From contig NZ_QBKI01000008.1 of the NCBI RefSeq assembly GCF_003054055.1, positions 186,001 to 250,000 of the forward strand: a stretch of DNA of 64,000 nt, written 5' to 3'. Position 1 is the stretch's first letter, and each line of letters starts with the position of its first letter. The notes below the pieces were generated by a model that worked only from the letters and a program-made list of their open reading frames with translations, was not told where the DNA came from and made no database searches. Below are positions 52,597 to 61,547 of the stretch, piece by piece. This stretch comes from Pontibacter mucosus (GTDB taxonomy: Bacteria > Bacteroidota > Bacteroidia > Cytophagales > Hymenobacteraceae). A program made the position numbers and the translations under genes.

Positions 52597-55230
52597 CTAC
52601 CGCGCCCCGGCCTTTTGCTTGTCCTGCAGCATTAGTTTTAGCTCGTTTAGCTTCAGCAGCGCCTCTACGGGCGTGATGGTGTTGATGTCCAGCTGCTCCA
52701 TCAGCTCCTTTACGCGCGCGAGTTGCGGGTCGTGCAGCTCGAACATGCTGAGCTGGTAATTGCTCTTTGGCGCCGTTTTCATTTTCTGCTGCGGGGACTG
52801 CTCCGATACTTTCTCCTTCTCCAGGTGATGCATGATTTCATCGGCACGCAGCACCACGCTGTTGGGCATGCCGGCCATCTGCGCCACATGGATACCAAAG
52901 CTGTGCTCGCTGCCGCCCGGCACCAGCTTGCGCATAAACAAAATCTTACCGCCAGCCTCGCGTACCGACACGTTGTAGTTCTTCACGCGGGGTAGCTCCT
53001 CGGCCAGCTGGTTCAGCTCGTGGTAGTGCGTGGCAAAAAGCGTCTTGGCCTTATACTTGGGGTGGTTGTGCAGGTGTTCCACAATGGCCCAGGCAATGGA
53101 AATGCCGTCGTAGGTGCTCGTGCCGCGGCCAATCTCGTCCATCAGCACCAGGCTGCGGTCCGATAGGTTATTGAGGATGCTGGCTGTCTCGGTCATCTCC
53201 ACCATAAACGTAGACTCGCCTTTCGAGAGGTTATCCGACGCGCCCACACGGGTAAAGATTTTATCGATGATGCCGATTTTAGCGGCCTCTGCGGGCACGA
53301 AAGAGCCAATCTGGGCCATCAGCACCATCAGGGCCGTCTGGCGTAGCAGCGCGCTCTTACCGGCCATGTTCGGGCCCGTGATGATAATCACCTGCTGCTC
53401 CTCGTTGTCCAGGAAGATGTCGTTCGGCACGTAGGTCTCGCCCAGGGGCAGTTGCTTCTCAATAACCGGGTGACGCCCTTTCTTGATATCGAGCACGTGG
53501 CTGTCGCTTACCTCCGGCTTCACGTAGTTACTGGCCAGGGCTATACTTGCAAAAGCGCTCAGGCAGTCGATGACGCCGATGACCTTGGCATTTTGCTGCA
53601 CCTGCGCCACATAATCCAGCGCCTGCAGCACCAGCTCGTTAAACAGGCTGTACTCGATGGTATAGATGCGCTCCTCGGCGTTCAGAATCTTCTCCTCGTA
53701 GGTCTTCAGCTCTTCGGTGATGTAGCGCTCTGCGTTCACCAGCGTCTGCTTGCGTATCCAGGAGCTCGGCACTTTGTCTTTGTGGGCGTTGCTTACTTCC
53801 AGGTAATAACCAAACACTTTGTTGTAGGCAATTTTAAGCGAGCTGATGCCCGTGTTCTTGATTTCGCGCTGCTGCACCTGCGCCAGGTAGTCCTTGCCCG
53901 AAAAAGCGATGGCACGCAGCTCGTCGAGCTCCGCATTCACGCCCTCGTTAATCATATTGCCCTGGTTGGTGAGCATTGGCGGCTCCGGCTTCAGGATGTT
54001 GCGGATTTCCTCGCGCAGGCCATCGCAGGGAGCCAGCTGCGCCGCCAGTTTCTGCAGGGCCGGAATATCGCTTAGGGCCAGCAGTTTCTGAATCGGGAGG
54101 ATGGCTTCCAGCGCCTTGGCCAGCTGCACCAGCTCGCGCGGGTTCACGCGGCGCACAGCTACTTTTGAGATGAGGCGCTCCAGGTCGTTTATACTTTTCA
54201 GGTGCACCACCAGCTCATCGAGCAACTCGCGGTGCTGGGTCAGGGCCTCCACCGTGTCCAGGCGACGACGAATCTGGGCCACGTCCTTGAGTGGCAGCAC
54301 CACCCACTTTTTGAGCAGACGGGCCCCCATCGGCGTTACCGTCTGGTCGAGTACCTGTATCAGCGGCACGCCCTCGGGGTGCTGCGGGTAGAGCAGCTCC
54401 AGGTTGCGCACCGTAAAGCGGTCGAGCCAAACGTACTTGTCTTCCTCCAGGCGGGAGATGGTGGCGATATGGCTAATCTCGTGGTGCTGCGTTTCGGAGA
54501 GGTAATGCAGAATAGCGCCGGCCGAAATAATGGCCTCCTGCATCCCTTCAATACCGAAACCTTTAAGCGAGGCGGTGCCAAATTGCCGCGTCAGCGACTC
54601 GTAAGCGAAATCATACTTGAACACCCACTCCTCCAGGGCATAGTAGCGGAAATCGGGGCCGTAGCGTTCGGTAAATGTCTCCTTCTCGCGTTTGCAGAAA
54701 AGTACCTCAGCCGGGGCCAGGCTTTGCAGCAGCTTTCCTATGTAGCTTTTATCGCCCTGGGCGGTGATGAACTCGCCGGTGGAGATGTCCAGGAAGGAGA
54801 TGCCCGTCTCGTTTTTTCCGAAGTGCACCGCGGCCAGGTAGTTGTTGCTGCGGCGCTCGAGCACCTGGTCGTTGAACGACACGCCCGGCGTTACGAGCTC
54901 GGTTACGCCGCGCTTCACGATGCCCTTCACCGTTTTGGGGTCTTCGAGCTGGTCGCAGATGGCCACGCGCTCGCCGGCCCGCACCAGTTTGGGCAAATAC
55001 GTATCCAAAGCGTGATGCGGAAATCCAGCCAGCTCCGTTTCGGAGGCCGAGCCATTGCCACGCTTGGTCAGTACGATGTCCAGAATTTTACTTGCCTTGA
55101 TGGCGTCCTCGCCAAAGGTTTCGTAAAAGTCCCCTACCCTGAACAGCAGCAGCGCCCCCGGATGCTTCGCCTTAATGGCGTTGTATTGCTTCATCAGCGG
55201 CGTTACCGTGCCTTTGTCTCCTCCTTTCAT
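52597..55230 (-). CDS. mutS: DNA mismatch repair protein MutS
   Basis: MutS recognises mismatches and starts repair with MutL. It has 877 residues: mismatch-binding domain I with FYE (Phe35, Glu37), connector, lever/clamp, and ATPase domain with Walker A GPNMAGKSALLRQ, LVLMDEIGRGTSTYDG and TLFATHYHEL. A C-terminal dimerisation segment ends NELKLMLQDKQKAGAR. It is full length and all motifs are intact. It stands alone in its transcription unit. Confidence 0.98.
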   Translation of the reverse strand: MKGGDKGTVTPLMKQYNAIKAKHPGALLLFRVGDFYETFGEDAIKASKILDIVLTKRGNGSASETELAGFPHHALDTYLPKLVRAGERVAICDQLEDPKTVKGIVKRGVTELVTPGVSFNDQVLERRSNNYLAAVHFGKNETGISFLDISTGEFITAQGDKSYIGKLLQSLAPAEVLFCKREKETFTERYGPDFRYYALEEWVFKYDFAYESLTRQFGTASLKGFGIEGMQEAIISAGAILHYLSETQHHEISHIATISRLEEDKYVWLDRFTVRNLELLYPQHPEGVPLIQVLDQTVTPMGARLLKKWVVLPLKDVAQIRRRLDTVEALTQHRELLDELVVHLKSINDLERLISKVAVRRVNPRELVQLAKALEAILPIQKLLALSDIPALQKLAAQLAPCDGLREEIRNILKPEPPMLTNQGNMINEGVNAELDELRAIAFSGKDYLAQVQQREIKNTGISSLKIAYNKVFGYYLEVSNAHKDKVPSSWIRKQTLVNAERYITEELKTYEEKILNAEERIYTIEYSLFNELVLQALDYVAQVQQNAKVIGVIDCLSAFASIALASNYVKPEVSDSHVLDIKKGRHPVIEKQLPLGETYVPNDIFLDNEEQQVIIITGPNMAGKSALLRQTALMVLMAQIGSFVPAEAAKIGIIDKIFTRVGASDNLSKGESTFMVEMTETASILNNLSDRSLVLMDEIGRGTSTYDGISIAWAIVEHLHNHPKYKAKTLFATHYHELNQLAEELPRVKNYNVSVREAGGKILFMRKLVPGGSEHSFGIHVAQMAGMPNSVVLRADEIMHHLEKEKVSEQSPQQKMKTAPKSNYQLSMFELHDPQLARVKELMEQLDINTITPVEALLKLNELKLMLQDKQKAGAR

Positions 55231-55294
55231 ACTGTTTTATACTTTGGCGGATGCTGGTGCATCGCGATTTATACTTTGTAATTGATGTTTAGGA

Positions 55295-55530
55295 ATGGAC
55301 TTAACCCACCCCTACCCCTCCCGAGAGGGGACTTTATACTTTGTTGGCTCTCTTGAACCAACTTATTGCTCTTTCGGACGTCCTCGTCCGAAAGCTTTCT
55401 GCCGGGGATGTCTACATCCCCGTATTTCGGTTTATGCGGACAAGGTGTCCGCAGCAGGTTAATTTCGGACACGGATGTCCGAAACAGCGCACATTTATAC
55501 TTTATACTATCATTACTTTATACTTCCTCC
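55295..55530. repeat. C/G-run repeat, four GGA-type hairpins and TATACTT words
   Basis: The gap between mutS and the SPOUT gene holds a C/G-run repeat (about 55305-55332). Four consecutive hairpins follow: CTTTCGGACG-TCCT-CGTCCGAAAG (55371-55394), GGGGATGT-CT-ACATCCCC (55404-55421), GCGGACA-AGG-TGTCCGC (55436-55452) and TTTCGGACA-CGGA-TGTCCGAAA (55463-55484). TATACTT words lie at 55334, 55497 and 55520. Confidence 0.75.
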
Positions 55531-55660
55531 ATCAATTAAACCACGCAGCCATGTAACAATTAAGGCGTAGTTTGACTTTTGCCCAAAACCACCGGACCTT
55601 TGCAGCGGCAAAGCACACTGTGTCCTTTGTCTTTTGTCAAACAGTCCTTTGTCAACAAAA

Positions 55661-56200
55661 ATGCGCAAACTCTCGATGGACGACCTCAACCGCGACTCGG
55701 TTGAAGAATTCAAAAATAAGAAAAAAATACCGTTAGTCTTGGTGCTGGATAATGTGCGCAGCCTCAACAACGTGGGCTCCGTTTTCCGGACAGCCGATGC
55801 CTTTATGGCCGAAAAAGTATACCTCTGCGGCATTACCGGCAAGCCCCCGCACCGCGACATTGAGAAAACCGCTTTGGGTGCCACCGAGTCGGTGGAATGG
55901 GAGCACGTACCCGATACGCTGGCGCTGGTGAAGGAGCTAAAGGCGCAAGGGTATAAAATTGGGTCGGTGGAGCAGGCGGAAAGAAGTATAAAGCTGAACG
56001 AATTTGCGCCGGAGCCTGGGCAAAAGTATGCGCTGGTGCTCGGCAACGAGGTGTTCGGGGTGGAGCAGGAAGTCATCAACCAGTCTGATTTTGTGCTGGA
56101 GATTCCGCAGTTCGGCACCAAGCACTCGCTCAATATCTCGGTGGCCACCGGTGTGGTGGTGTGGGATTTTCTGAGCAAATCGCTGTCACAGCAAGTATAA
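55661..56200 (+). CDS. SPOUT RNA methyltransferase (TrmH/SpoU family)
   Basis: A 2'-O-ribose methyltransferase, 179 residues, single SPOUT domain without the N-terminal substrate-binding domain of TrmB-like relatives. Knot motifs are LDNVRSLNNVGSVFRTADAF (motif 1), ALVLGNEVFGV (motif 2) and IPQFGTKHSLNISVATGVVVWDF (motif 3). Probably tRNA; the target nucleotide cannot be assigned. The ATG at 55661 fits the family start. The 3' end overlaps an AAGTATAA word. Confidence 0.92.
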   Translation: MRKLSMDDLNRDSVEEFKNKKKIPLVLVLDNVRSLNNVGSVFRTADAFMAEKVYLCGITGKPPHRDIEKTALGATESVEWEHVPDTLALVKELKAQGYKIGSVEQAERSIKLNEFAPEPGQKYALVLGNEVFGVEQEVINQSDFVLEIPQFGTKHSLNISVATGVVVWDFLSKSLSQQV

Positions 56201-56224
56201 AACTGCCGTAAAGTATAAAGTACC

Positions 56225-56257
56225 GGAGCACTGGCCACGGCTGGTGCTCCTTTTTTT
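56225..56257 (+). terminator. Terminator of the SPOUT gene
   Basis: GGAGCAC / GTGCTCC with an inner GGCC/GGCT extension, then seven T residues. Confidence 0.88.
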
Positions 56258-56430
56258 GCCTTGAACTGAGCTGGCAGTCGCACTGCTTCCGGAGCCATGC
56301 ACGTTTTTTCGACGAAAAATTTGCATCGGCTTTAAACTTTCACCCTTCCCGTTTGTCGCAGTATAGGTGCGGGCGTTCACCCGCCGCTCCGCAGGCTGCC
56401 TTTTATACTTTCGCGCACTTTATAAAAACT

Positions 56431-58893
56431 ATGATGAAGACTTACTTTCGGTTTATACTTTACTCCCTGTTTATACTTTCGCCCGCGGCACTTTCAGCAC
56501 AAAACCAAACTACCGGCAAGGTGAGCGGCAAGCTCCTGGATGCTGGCAGCAACAAACCCATTGGTTTTGCCAACGTGGTACTCCTCTCCCTGCCCGACTC
56601 CAGCCTCGTGACCGGCGCCACTACGGATATGGAAGGCGTGTTTATACTTGAAAGAATCCCCTCCGGCCGCTTTGTTCTGCGGGCCTCCATGGTGGGCTAC
56701 CCAAACAAGTATGCAAGCGTCAACCTTACCCCCGACAAGCCGGAAGCTGCCCTGGGCAACATCAGCATGAAAGCCTCTGCCACCGAGCTGGGCGAGGTAG
56801 AGGTGGTGGCGCAGCGGCAGCTGGTGGACTTTGAGCTCGACAAGCGGGTGGTAAACGTGAGCCAGGACCTGAACGCGCAGAGTAGTACCGTGGCCGAGGT
56901 AATGCAGAACCTGCCTTCGGTGGACGTGGACATAGACGGCAACGTGAGCATGCGCGGCAGCTCTAACGTTACCATTCTGATAGACGGCAAACGCTCGGCC
57001 CTCTCCGAGATTCCGCTGGACCAGATTCCGGCTAACATGATTGAGAGCATCGAGCTCATCACCAACCCTTCGTCCAAGTATAACCCGGAGGGCACCTCGG
57101 GCATCATCAACCTGGTGCTGAAAAAGGAGAAAAAGCCCGGCTTCAATGGCTCGGCTTCCATCACGGCCGGCACCTACGATAACTACAATACCTCGCTCAA
57201 CCTGAACTACCGCTACAACAAGTGGTCGCTAAATACGGGGTATGATTTACGGCAGCGCACGCGGCCCGGCACGCAGAAGAACAATACCACCAACTTTTAC
57301 CTCAACGACGCCGGACAGATAGACAGCACCAGCTACCGCCTGCAGGAGGGGGAGCGCAACAGCACCGACCTTTCCCACAACTTCCGGCTGGGGGCCGATT
57401 ATTACCTTACGCCCAAGCATACCTTGTCGGCCTCGGCGCTGTACCGCTTCGGGGAGGACGAGAGCACCAATAACATCCGCTACCGCTTCCTGGACGAGAA
57501 CCGCCTGCTGCAGAGCACCCGCACCCGCGATGCCCGTGAGGTAGAGGACGAGCGCGCCCTGGACCTGACCTTGGGCTACCGCCAGACCTTCGACCGCAAA
57601 GGCCAGGAACTGACGGCCGATGTGGTCTACAATGCCAATGTGGATGACGAAGTGGCGCTATTTGATGAAAGGCGGATTGGCGCCGAAACCTCCACGGAGC
57701 TGCAGGAAACGCTGGTAGACGACAAGAACTATGAGTTTGTGACCAAGGCCGATTACGTGCACCCTTTCTCGGAAAACAGCCGGTTGGAGGCTGGATTCCG
57801 GACTTCCTACGAGCAATTGGATGAGGATTCCCGTTTCTTTAACCGGAACATGGAAACCAACCTGATGGCGTATGACTCTACCCGAAGCAACCATTTTGTG
57901 TTCGACCAGCAGGTATACTCCCTGTACACCAACTACAGCAACAAGTTTAAAAGTATCACCTACCAGGTAGGCGTGCGGGCCGAGCACACCATTACCAAGT
58001 CTGACCTGCGAAACACGGACGACACCTATAAGAACAACTACTTCAGTCTTTTCCCTACGCTCTTTATCACCAATGATTTTGACGAGGACAACAAACTGCA
58101 GTTCAGCTACAGCCGTCGCATCAACAGGCCGCGCAGCCGCTTCTTGAACCCGTTTGTAGACCAGTCCGACAGGTATAACCTTTCCTACGGCAACCCTAAG
58201 CTGGACCCGGAATTTGTGAACTCGCTGGAGCTGGGCTACCTGCGCTATTGGGGACAGGCCTCGTTTAACGCCACTGCGTTTTACCGCCACACCACCGACG
58301 GCATAGAGCGCTTCCGGCAAGCGACGACCATTGACATAAACGGCGTAGAGGAGCCGGGCACGCAGACCACCTTCATCAACCTGTCAGATAACAGGTCTTA
58401 TGGCCTGGAGTTGGGCACTAACTATCCTATCACCAAGTGGTGGCGCCTGAATGCGAGCTGGTCGGCCTTTCGGACAGAGTTGAGCACCGTGCAAAACGAC
58501 ACTGAGCTCAGCAACACCCAACTAAGCTGGAGCGCCAAGCTCAACTCCAACATGACTTTGTGGAAAGACCTGGATATTCAGCTCTCCGGCTTCTACCGCG
58601 CTCCCACCAACGATATTCAGGGGCGCATGGAGCATATGTTCAGTGCCGACCTGGGGATGAAAAAGGATGTGCTCAAGAAGAAGGGTACGGTTTCGCTCCG
58701 CGTGTCGGATTTGTTTAACACGCGTCGCTTCGATTTCCTGAGCTACGGACCGGAGTTCCGCTCCGAGATCCAGAACCGCCGCCAGAGCCGCATTGTGTAC
58801 CTGGGCTTCACCTACCGCCTTAACAGCGACGACAGCGACCGCCGTAACCGCCGCAACGAGCAGAATGGTGGTGGGGAAGAGGATGAGTTTTAG
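56431..58893 (+). CDS. TonB-dependent receptor-like outer-membrane protein (OMP_b-brl family)
   Basis: The 820-residue outer-membrane protein has a signal peptide ending ALSAQ (about 24). A carboxypeptidase-regulatory-like domain (about 30-110) is followed by a plug (MQNLPSVDVDIDGNVSMRGSSNVTILIDGK, about 165-195; SSKYNPEGTSGIINLVLKK) and a beta-barrel ending with NRRNEQNGGGEEDEF. The acidic Gly/Glu tail after the last strand is unusual because the barrel does not finish with an aromatic signal. Substrate is unknown. Five TATACTT/AAGTATA words lie in or just before the first 220 codons. Confidence 0.88.
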   Translation: MMKTYFRFILYSLFILSPAALSAQNQTTGKVSGKLLDAGSNKPIGFANVVLLSLPDSSLVTGATTDMEGVFILERIPSGRFVLRASMVGYPNKYASVNLTPDKPEAALGNISMKASATELGEVEVVAQRQLVDFELDKRVVNVSQDLNAQSSTVAEVMQNLPSVDVDIDGNVSMRGSSNVTILIDGKRSALSEIPLDQIPANMIESIELITNPSSKYNPEGTSGIINLVLKKEKKPGFNGSASITAGTYDNYNTSLNLNYRYNKWSLNTGYDLRQRTRPGTQKNNTTNFYLNDAGQIDSTSYRLQEGERNSTDLSHNFRLGADYYLTPKHTLSASALYRFGEDESTNNIRYRFLDENRLLQSTRTRDAREVEDERALDLTLGYRQTFDRKGQELTADVVYNANVDDEVALFDERRIGAETSTELQETLVDDKNYEFVTKADYVHPFSENSRLEAGFRTSYEQLDEDSRFFNRNMETNLMAYDSTRSNHFVFDQQVYSLYTNYSNKFKSITYQVGVRAEHTITKSDLRNTDDTYKNNYFSLFPTLFITNDFDEDNKLQFSYSRRINRPRSRFLNPFVDQSDRYNLSYGNPKLDPEFVNSLELGYLRYWGQASFNATAFYRHTTDGIERFRQATTIDINGVEEPGTQTTFINLSDNRSYGLELGTNYPITKWWRLNASWSAFRTELSTVQNDTELSNTQLSWSAKLNSNMTLWKDLDIQLSGFYRAPTNDIQGRMEHMFSADLGMKKDVLKKKGTVSLRVSDLFNTRRFDFLSYGPEFRSEIQNRRQSRIVYLGFTYRLNSDDSDRRNRRNEQNGGGEEDEF

Positions 58894-58904
58894 GTGCTGC
58901 GGGT

Positions 58905-59157
58905 GCCTCTCCTAAAGTATAAATGAGTTCTATACTTTGCCGGGTCCAACCACCCCTACCCCTCAGAGCTGCGCTCGCTACCTTCGAACTCGCGTTCTCG
59001 GTAGTCTAAGGAGGGGAGCCTGTGATTACTGTTGCTGAAGTATAAGCTTCGTAGTAGCTGTCATTCTGCGGTCAGGTCGCGACCTGTCCCTACAAGTATA
59101 AACTTAGCAAACGATTACATCCCCCTACCCCCTTCAAAGGGGGACTTGGTTCAAGCT
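58905..59157. repeat. Repeat-filled intergenic region, first part
   Basis: AAGTATA/TATACTT at 58916, 58932, 59039 and 59094; C/G-run repeats at about 58947-58968, 59011-59018 and 59120-59150; the CAGGTCGCGACCTG palindrome at 59070-59089. There is no gene. Confidence 0.65.
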
Positions 59158-59159
59158 TC

Positions 59160-59525
59160 GTCAGCCACAGCTATCGACCTTCTCCCAGCCTTTGGGTTGA
59201 GCGCCTCGAGAGGTTCCGGTGCCTGAAAGGCATTGCGACGTAGGAGCAAAGGAAGCGAAAGCAGCGCGATGCCCGAAGGCAAGGCCTCCCGGCCTTGAGG
59301 GCAGAAAGCTAGAAATGAAACGTTAGGTTGGTGGGAACTAGAGGATGAACGGCAGCTAGTAAGGATAGCTTAGCTCCAGTTGCGGGAAGCGGTGGCTCAG
59401 GGAAGTATAAGCTGGCAAGTATGATAGTATAGTAGAAGTATAAAGCATGGCTTTTCAAGCCAGTTGGGATGCAAACCCAACACCATAGGTAGGCACGAGT
59501 TGCAAACTCGCGCCAGCGAGAGGGC
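59160..59525. repeat. Composite intergenic repeat, copy 2 (inverted)
   Basis: The reverse complement of the element at 4012-4395. Shared blocks include TCCCAGCCTTTGGGTTGAG, CGCCTCGAGAGGTTCCGGTG and CTAGTAAGGATAGCTTAGCT. Hairpins at its right end are GGCTT-TTC-AAGCC (59449-59461), a 19-nt one (59463-59481) and CGAGTT-GCA-AACTCG (59496-59510). The last differs from copy 1 by a compensated base pair. Confidence 0.8.
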
Positions 59526-59648
59526 GCCAGCAAAGCAAGGGGAGGGGTATTATCTGCAGATGATTACACCCCTATGGTCCCCTCAAGGGGACAATTTATG
59601 CTTGTTAGCATAGCAAAGGCAGACGCTTGCGCCAGTGGCAAGCATCCC

Positions 59649-60143
59649 CTATACTTCCTTCTTCAACACCAACTCCATTTTAATATCCGCGCGCTCGTAA
59701 ATGCTTGGTGGCATCGGCACTTCCACGAAGCCCAGGCGCTGGTACAGGTTTAGGGCGGGCAGCAGGCGGCGGTTCGATACCAGGAATACTTTATGGGCAC
59801 CAACGCGTCGGGCTCTGTCTATGGCTGCCTCGCCCAGCATTTTGCCAATCTTCATCCCCTGCATCTTTGGGGCCACCGCCATTTTTGCCAGCTCAAATAC
59901 GCCCTCGCTATCCTTAATTAAGGCACAGGTACCTACCGGCTCTCCATTAAAAAGCGCCATCAGGATATGGCCCCCTTTGTTGATGATGTAGCCTTGCGGG
60001 TCGCTGAGGGATTGGTTGTCGGCCTCTTCCATCACAAAGTGCGTCGAAATCCACTCGTGGTTGAGGTCGTAGAAAGCCTGCGCGTAAAAAAGGTTGAAAT
60101 CAACGATCTGTATCGCGGAAGGAGTATTATAATGCTGTGCCAT
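59649..60143 (-). CDS. GNAT family N-acetyltransferase
   Basis: The 164-residue acetyl-CoA-dependent acyltransferase shows the GNAT core: ALFNGEPVGTCALI (strands 2-3), ELAKMAVAPKMQGMKIGKML (motif A, pyrophosphate loop QGMKIG) and LYQRLGFVEV (motif B). Substrate is unknown; such small GNATs often modify amines or amino acids. It is read leftward into the composite repeat and shares a 105-bp divergent promoter region with the membrane protein gene. Confidence 0.92.
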   Translation of the reverse strand: MAQHYNTPSAIQIVDFNLFYAQAFYDLNHEWISTHFVMEEADNQSLSDPQGYIINKGGHILMALFNGEPVGTCALIKDSEGVFELAKMAVAPKMQGMKIGKMLGEAAIDRARRVGAHKVFLVSNRRLLPALNLYQRLGFVEVPMPPSIYERADIKMELVLKKEV

Positions 60144-60248
60144 GGTATGCGAAACGTGTATGCTGCAAAGTTACGGAATTGCCACCATCACCGCAGTCTA
60201 TACTTTATACTTCTGATCACAGTATACTAGGCTGCAAATTCCCCAAGT

Positions 60249-60848
60249 ATGGAAAGCGACCTTTCTGTTATCCCGCTGTGGCTGCAACTGGCCTATACCG
60301 CCTTTCTGCTGGTGCTGGTACCGGTCTATTGGAAGAAGTATGGGCCGGGCAATTTCCTGTGGTTCTCCGACATCGCTCTGTTCTCGGTGGGCATCGTGCT
60401 CTGGACCGGCAATCAGTTACTGCTTAGTATGATGGCGGTGGGTGTGCTGGCGCTGGAGCTAGTCTGGAACCTGGACTACTTCGGCAGATTGCTGACGGGG
60501 CACCAGTTGCTGGGCCTGAGCGCTTATATGTTCGACGAAAGCAAGAGCCTGTTCCTACGGGGTCTTTCACTGTTTCATGTGGTGCTGCCCGCGCTGGTGA
60601 TCTGGCTCCTGCTGGAGTGGGGATACCAGCCGGAGGCGCTGTACTGGCAAACGGCCCTGGCCTGGGTGGTGCTGCCGCTTACCTACTTCCTCACAGACCC
60701 AAAGGAGAACATCAATTGGGTGTTCGGGCCGGGTAACGAGCCACAACATAAAATTCCGGCCCGTTTATACTTTGCCATCATGATGCTTATCTTCCCCGTA
60801 GGCGTGTACCTTCCCTCCCACTTCCTGCTGCAGTGGCTCTTTAACTGA
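60249..60848 (+). CDS. Conserved membrane protein of unknown function
   Basis: A 199-residue protein with about six hydrophobic segments (LQLAYTAFLLVLVPVYW; LLSMMAVGVLALELVW; VVLPALVIWLLLEWGY; LYFAIMMLIFPVGVYLPS). Conserved-looking charged loops are PKENINWVFGPGNEPQHKIP. I know similar proteins in Bacteroidota and planctomycetes annotated only as membrane proteins. It converges on the CHRD lipoprotein gene. Confidence 0.8.
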   Translation: MESDLSVIPLWLQLAYTAFLLVLVPVYWKKYGPGNFLWFSDIALFSVGIVLWTGNQLLLSMMAVGVLALELVWNLDYFGRLLTGHQLLGLSAYMFDESKSLFLRGLSLFHVVLPALVIWLLLEWGYQPEALYWQTALAWVVLPLTYFLTDPKENINWVFGPGNEPQHKIPARLYFAIMMLIFPVGVYLPSHFLLQWLFN

Positions 60849-60855
60849 CTCTATA

Positions 60856-60874
60856 AAGTATAAAAGCTATACTT
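60856..60874. terminator. Inverted AAGTATA/TATACTT pair between convergent genes
   Basis: AAGTATA-AAAGC-TATACTT is a perfect 7-bp stem exactly filling the 26-bp gap between two convergent stop codons. It is the clearest example of the iterated word placed as a gene-end hairpin. Confidence 0.5.
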
Positions 60875-61354
60875 CTACGGAATCAGGTTGCCCCGTAGCT
60901 CGCCGTTGGGGTGGGTGGTGCTGTGGATGTTTACGTACCAGCGGCCGGCTTTCAGGTCGTTCTCCTCGGTTTGGGTAAGCGGCCTGGTAGAGCCGGAGAT
61001 GGTGCCGCTGGAGCCCTGGTTAAACCCCTCCTCAATGTTAATAACAGGCGGCGCGCTGGAGTCCCGGTCGGCCGGGCCGTGGAAGTGCATGGCCGTGGTG
61101 GCATCGGCAGGGTTCCCCAGCTGCCAGGAGATAGTATAGCTCAGCGTGTTGTTCAGCTCATTAAACACGACATCCATCTCCCCGCCTCCTGTCGTTACTA
61201 CTGCCGGGCGCTCGTTTGAGCCAAGCAGCGACACATTATTAAACTCTATCTCGTCATCCAGCTGTGTGCTGTCCTCGTCATCGTCGCAGGCGGCCAGCAG
61301 GGCACTTAGCAGCAGCGCCACGCACACGAGGTAGTTTTTATACTTGCTTTCCAT
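60875..61354 (-). CDS. CHRD-domain lipoprotein
   Basis: The 159-residue lipoprotein has signal and lipobox LLAAC (about 22), followed by acidic DDDED, a surface-export-like signal. The CHRD (chordin-like) domain spans about 42-159 with VSLLGSNERPAV, LSYTISWQL, AMHFHGPA and WYVNIHSTTHPNGELRGNL. CHRD domains occur in extracellular proteins of unclear biochemical role. It converges with the membrane protein gene. Confidence 0.9.
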   Translation of the reverse strand: MESKYKNYLVCVALLLSALLAACDDDEDSTQLDDEIEFNNVSLLGSNERPAVVTTGGGEMDVVFNELNNTLSYTISWQLGNPADATTAMHFHGPADRDSSAPPVINIEEGFNQGSSGTISGSTRPLTQTEENDLKAGRWYVNIHSTTHPNGELRGNLIP

Positions 61355-61482
61355 AGCTCCTTAAGTTTAGTTCTATACTTTAATTTTACTACGCATTTTA
61401 TCAGTTGTTATAGAGAGCCGGTCACTATTCCGTAAGCTCCGGAAAGTATGGCTCCAACAGCATCATCCGAAAAGCGGGGTAC

Positions 61483-61510
61483 AAAAAAAGCGGGCTCAAA
61501 AAGCCCGCTC
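61483..61510 (-). terminator. Terminator of the efflux operon
   Basis: Stem AGCGGGCT / AGCCCGCT with an A-rich 4-5-nt loop; a seven-T run follows on the minus strand. Confidence 0.92.
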
Positions 61511-61547
61511 TCTCCCCTTAAACAAACAACAAACAAATTCTATTAGG

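Noticed and set aside
56431..58893. Part of a SusCD polysaccharide utilisation locus
   Set aside because: No SusD-like gene or glycoside hydrolase is adjacent, and the barrel is of the OMP_b-brl type rather than SusC.
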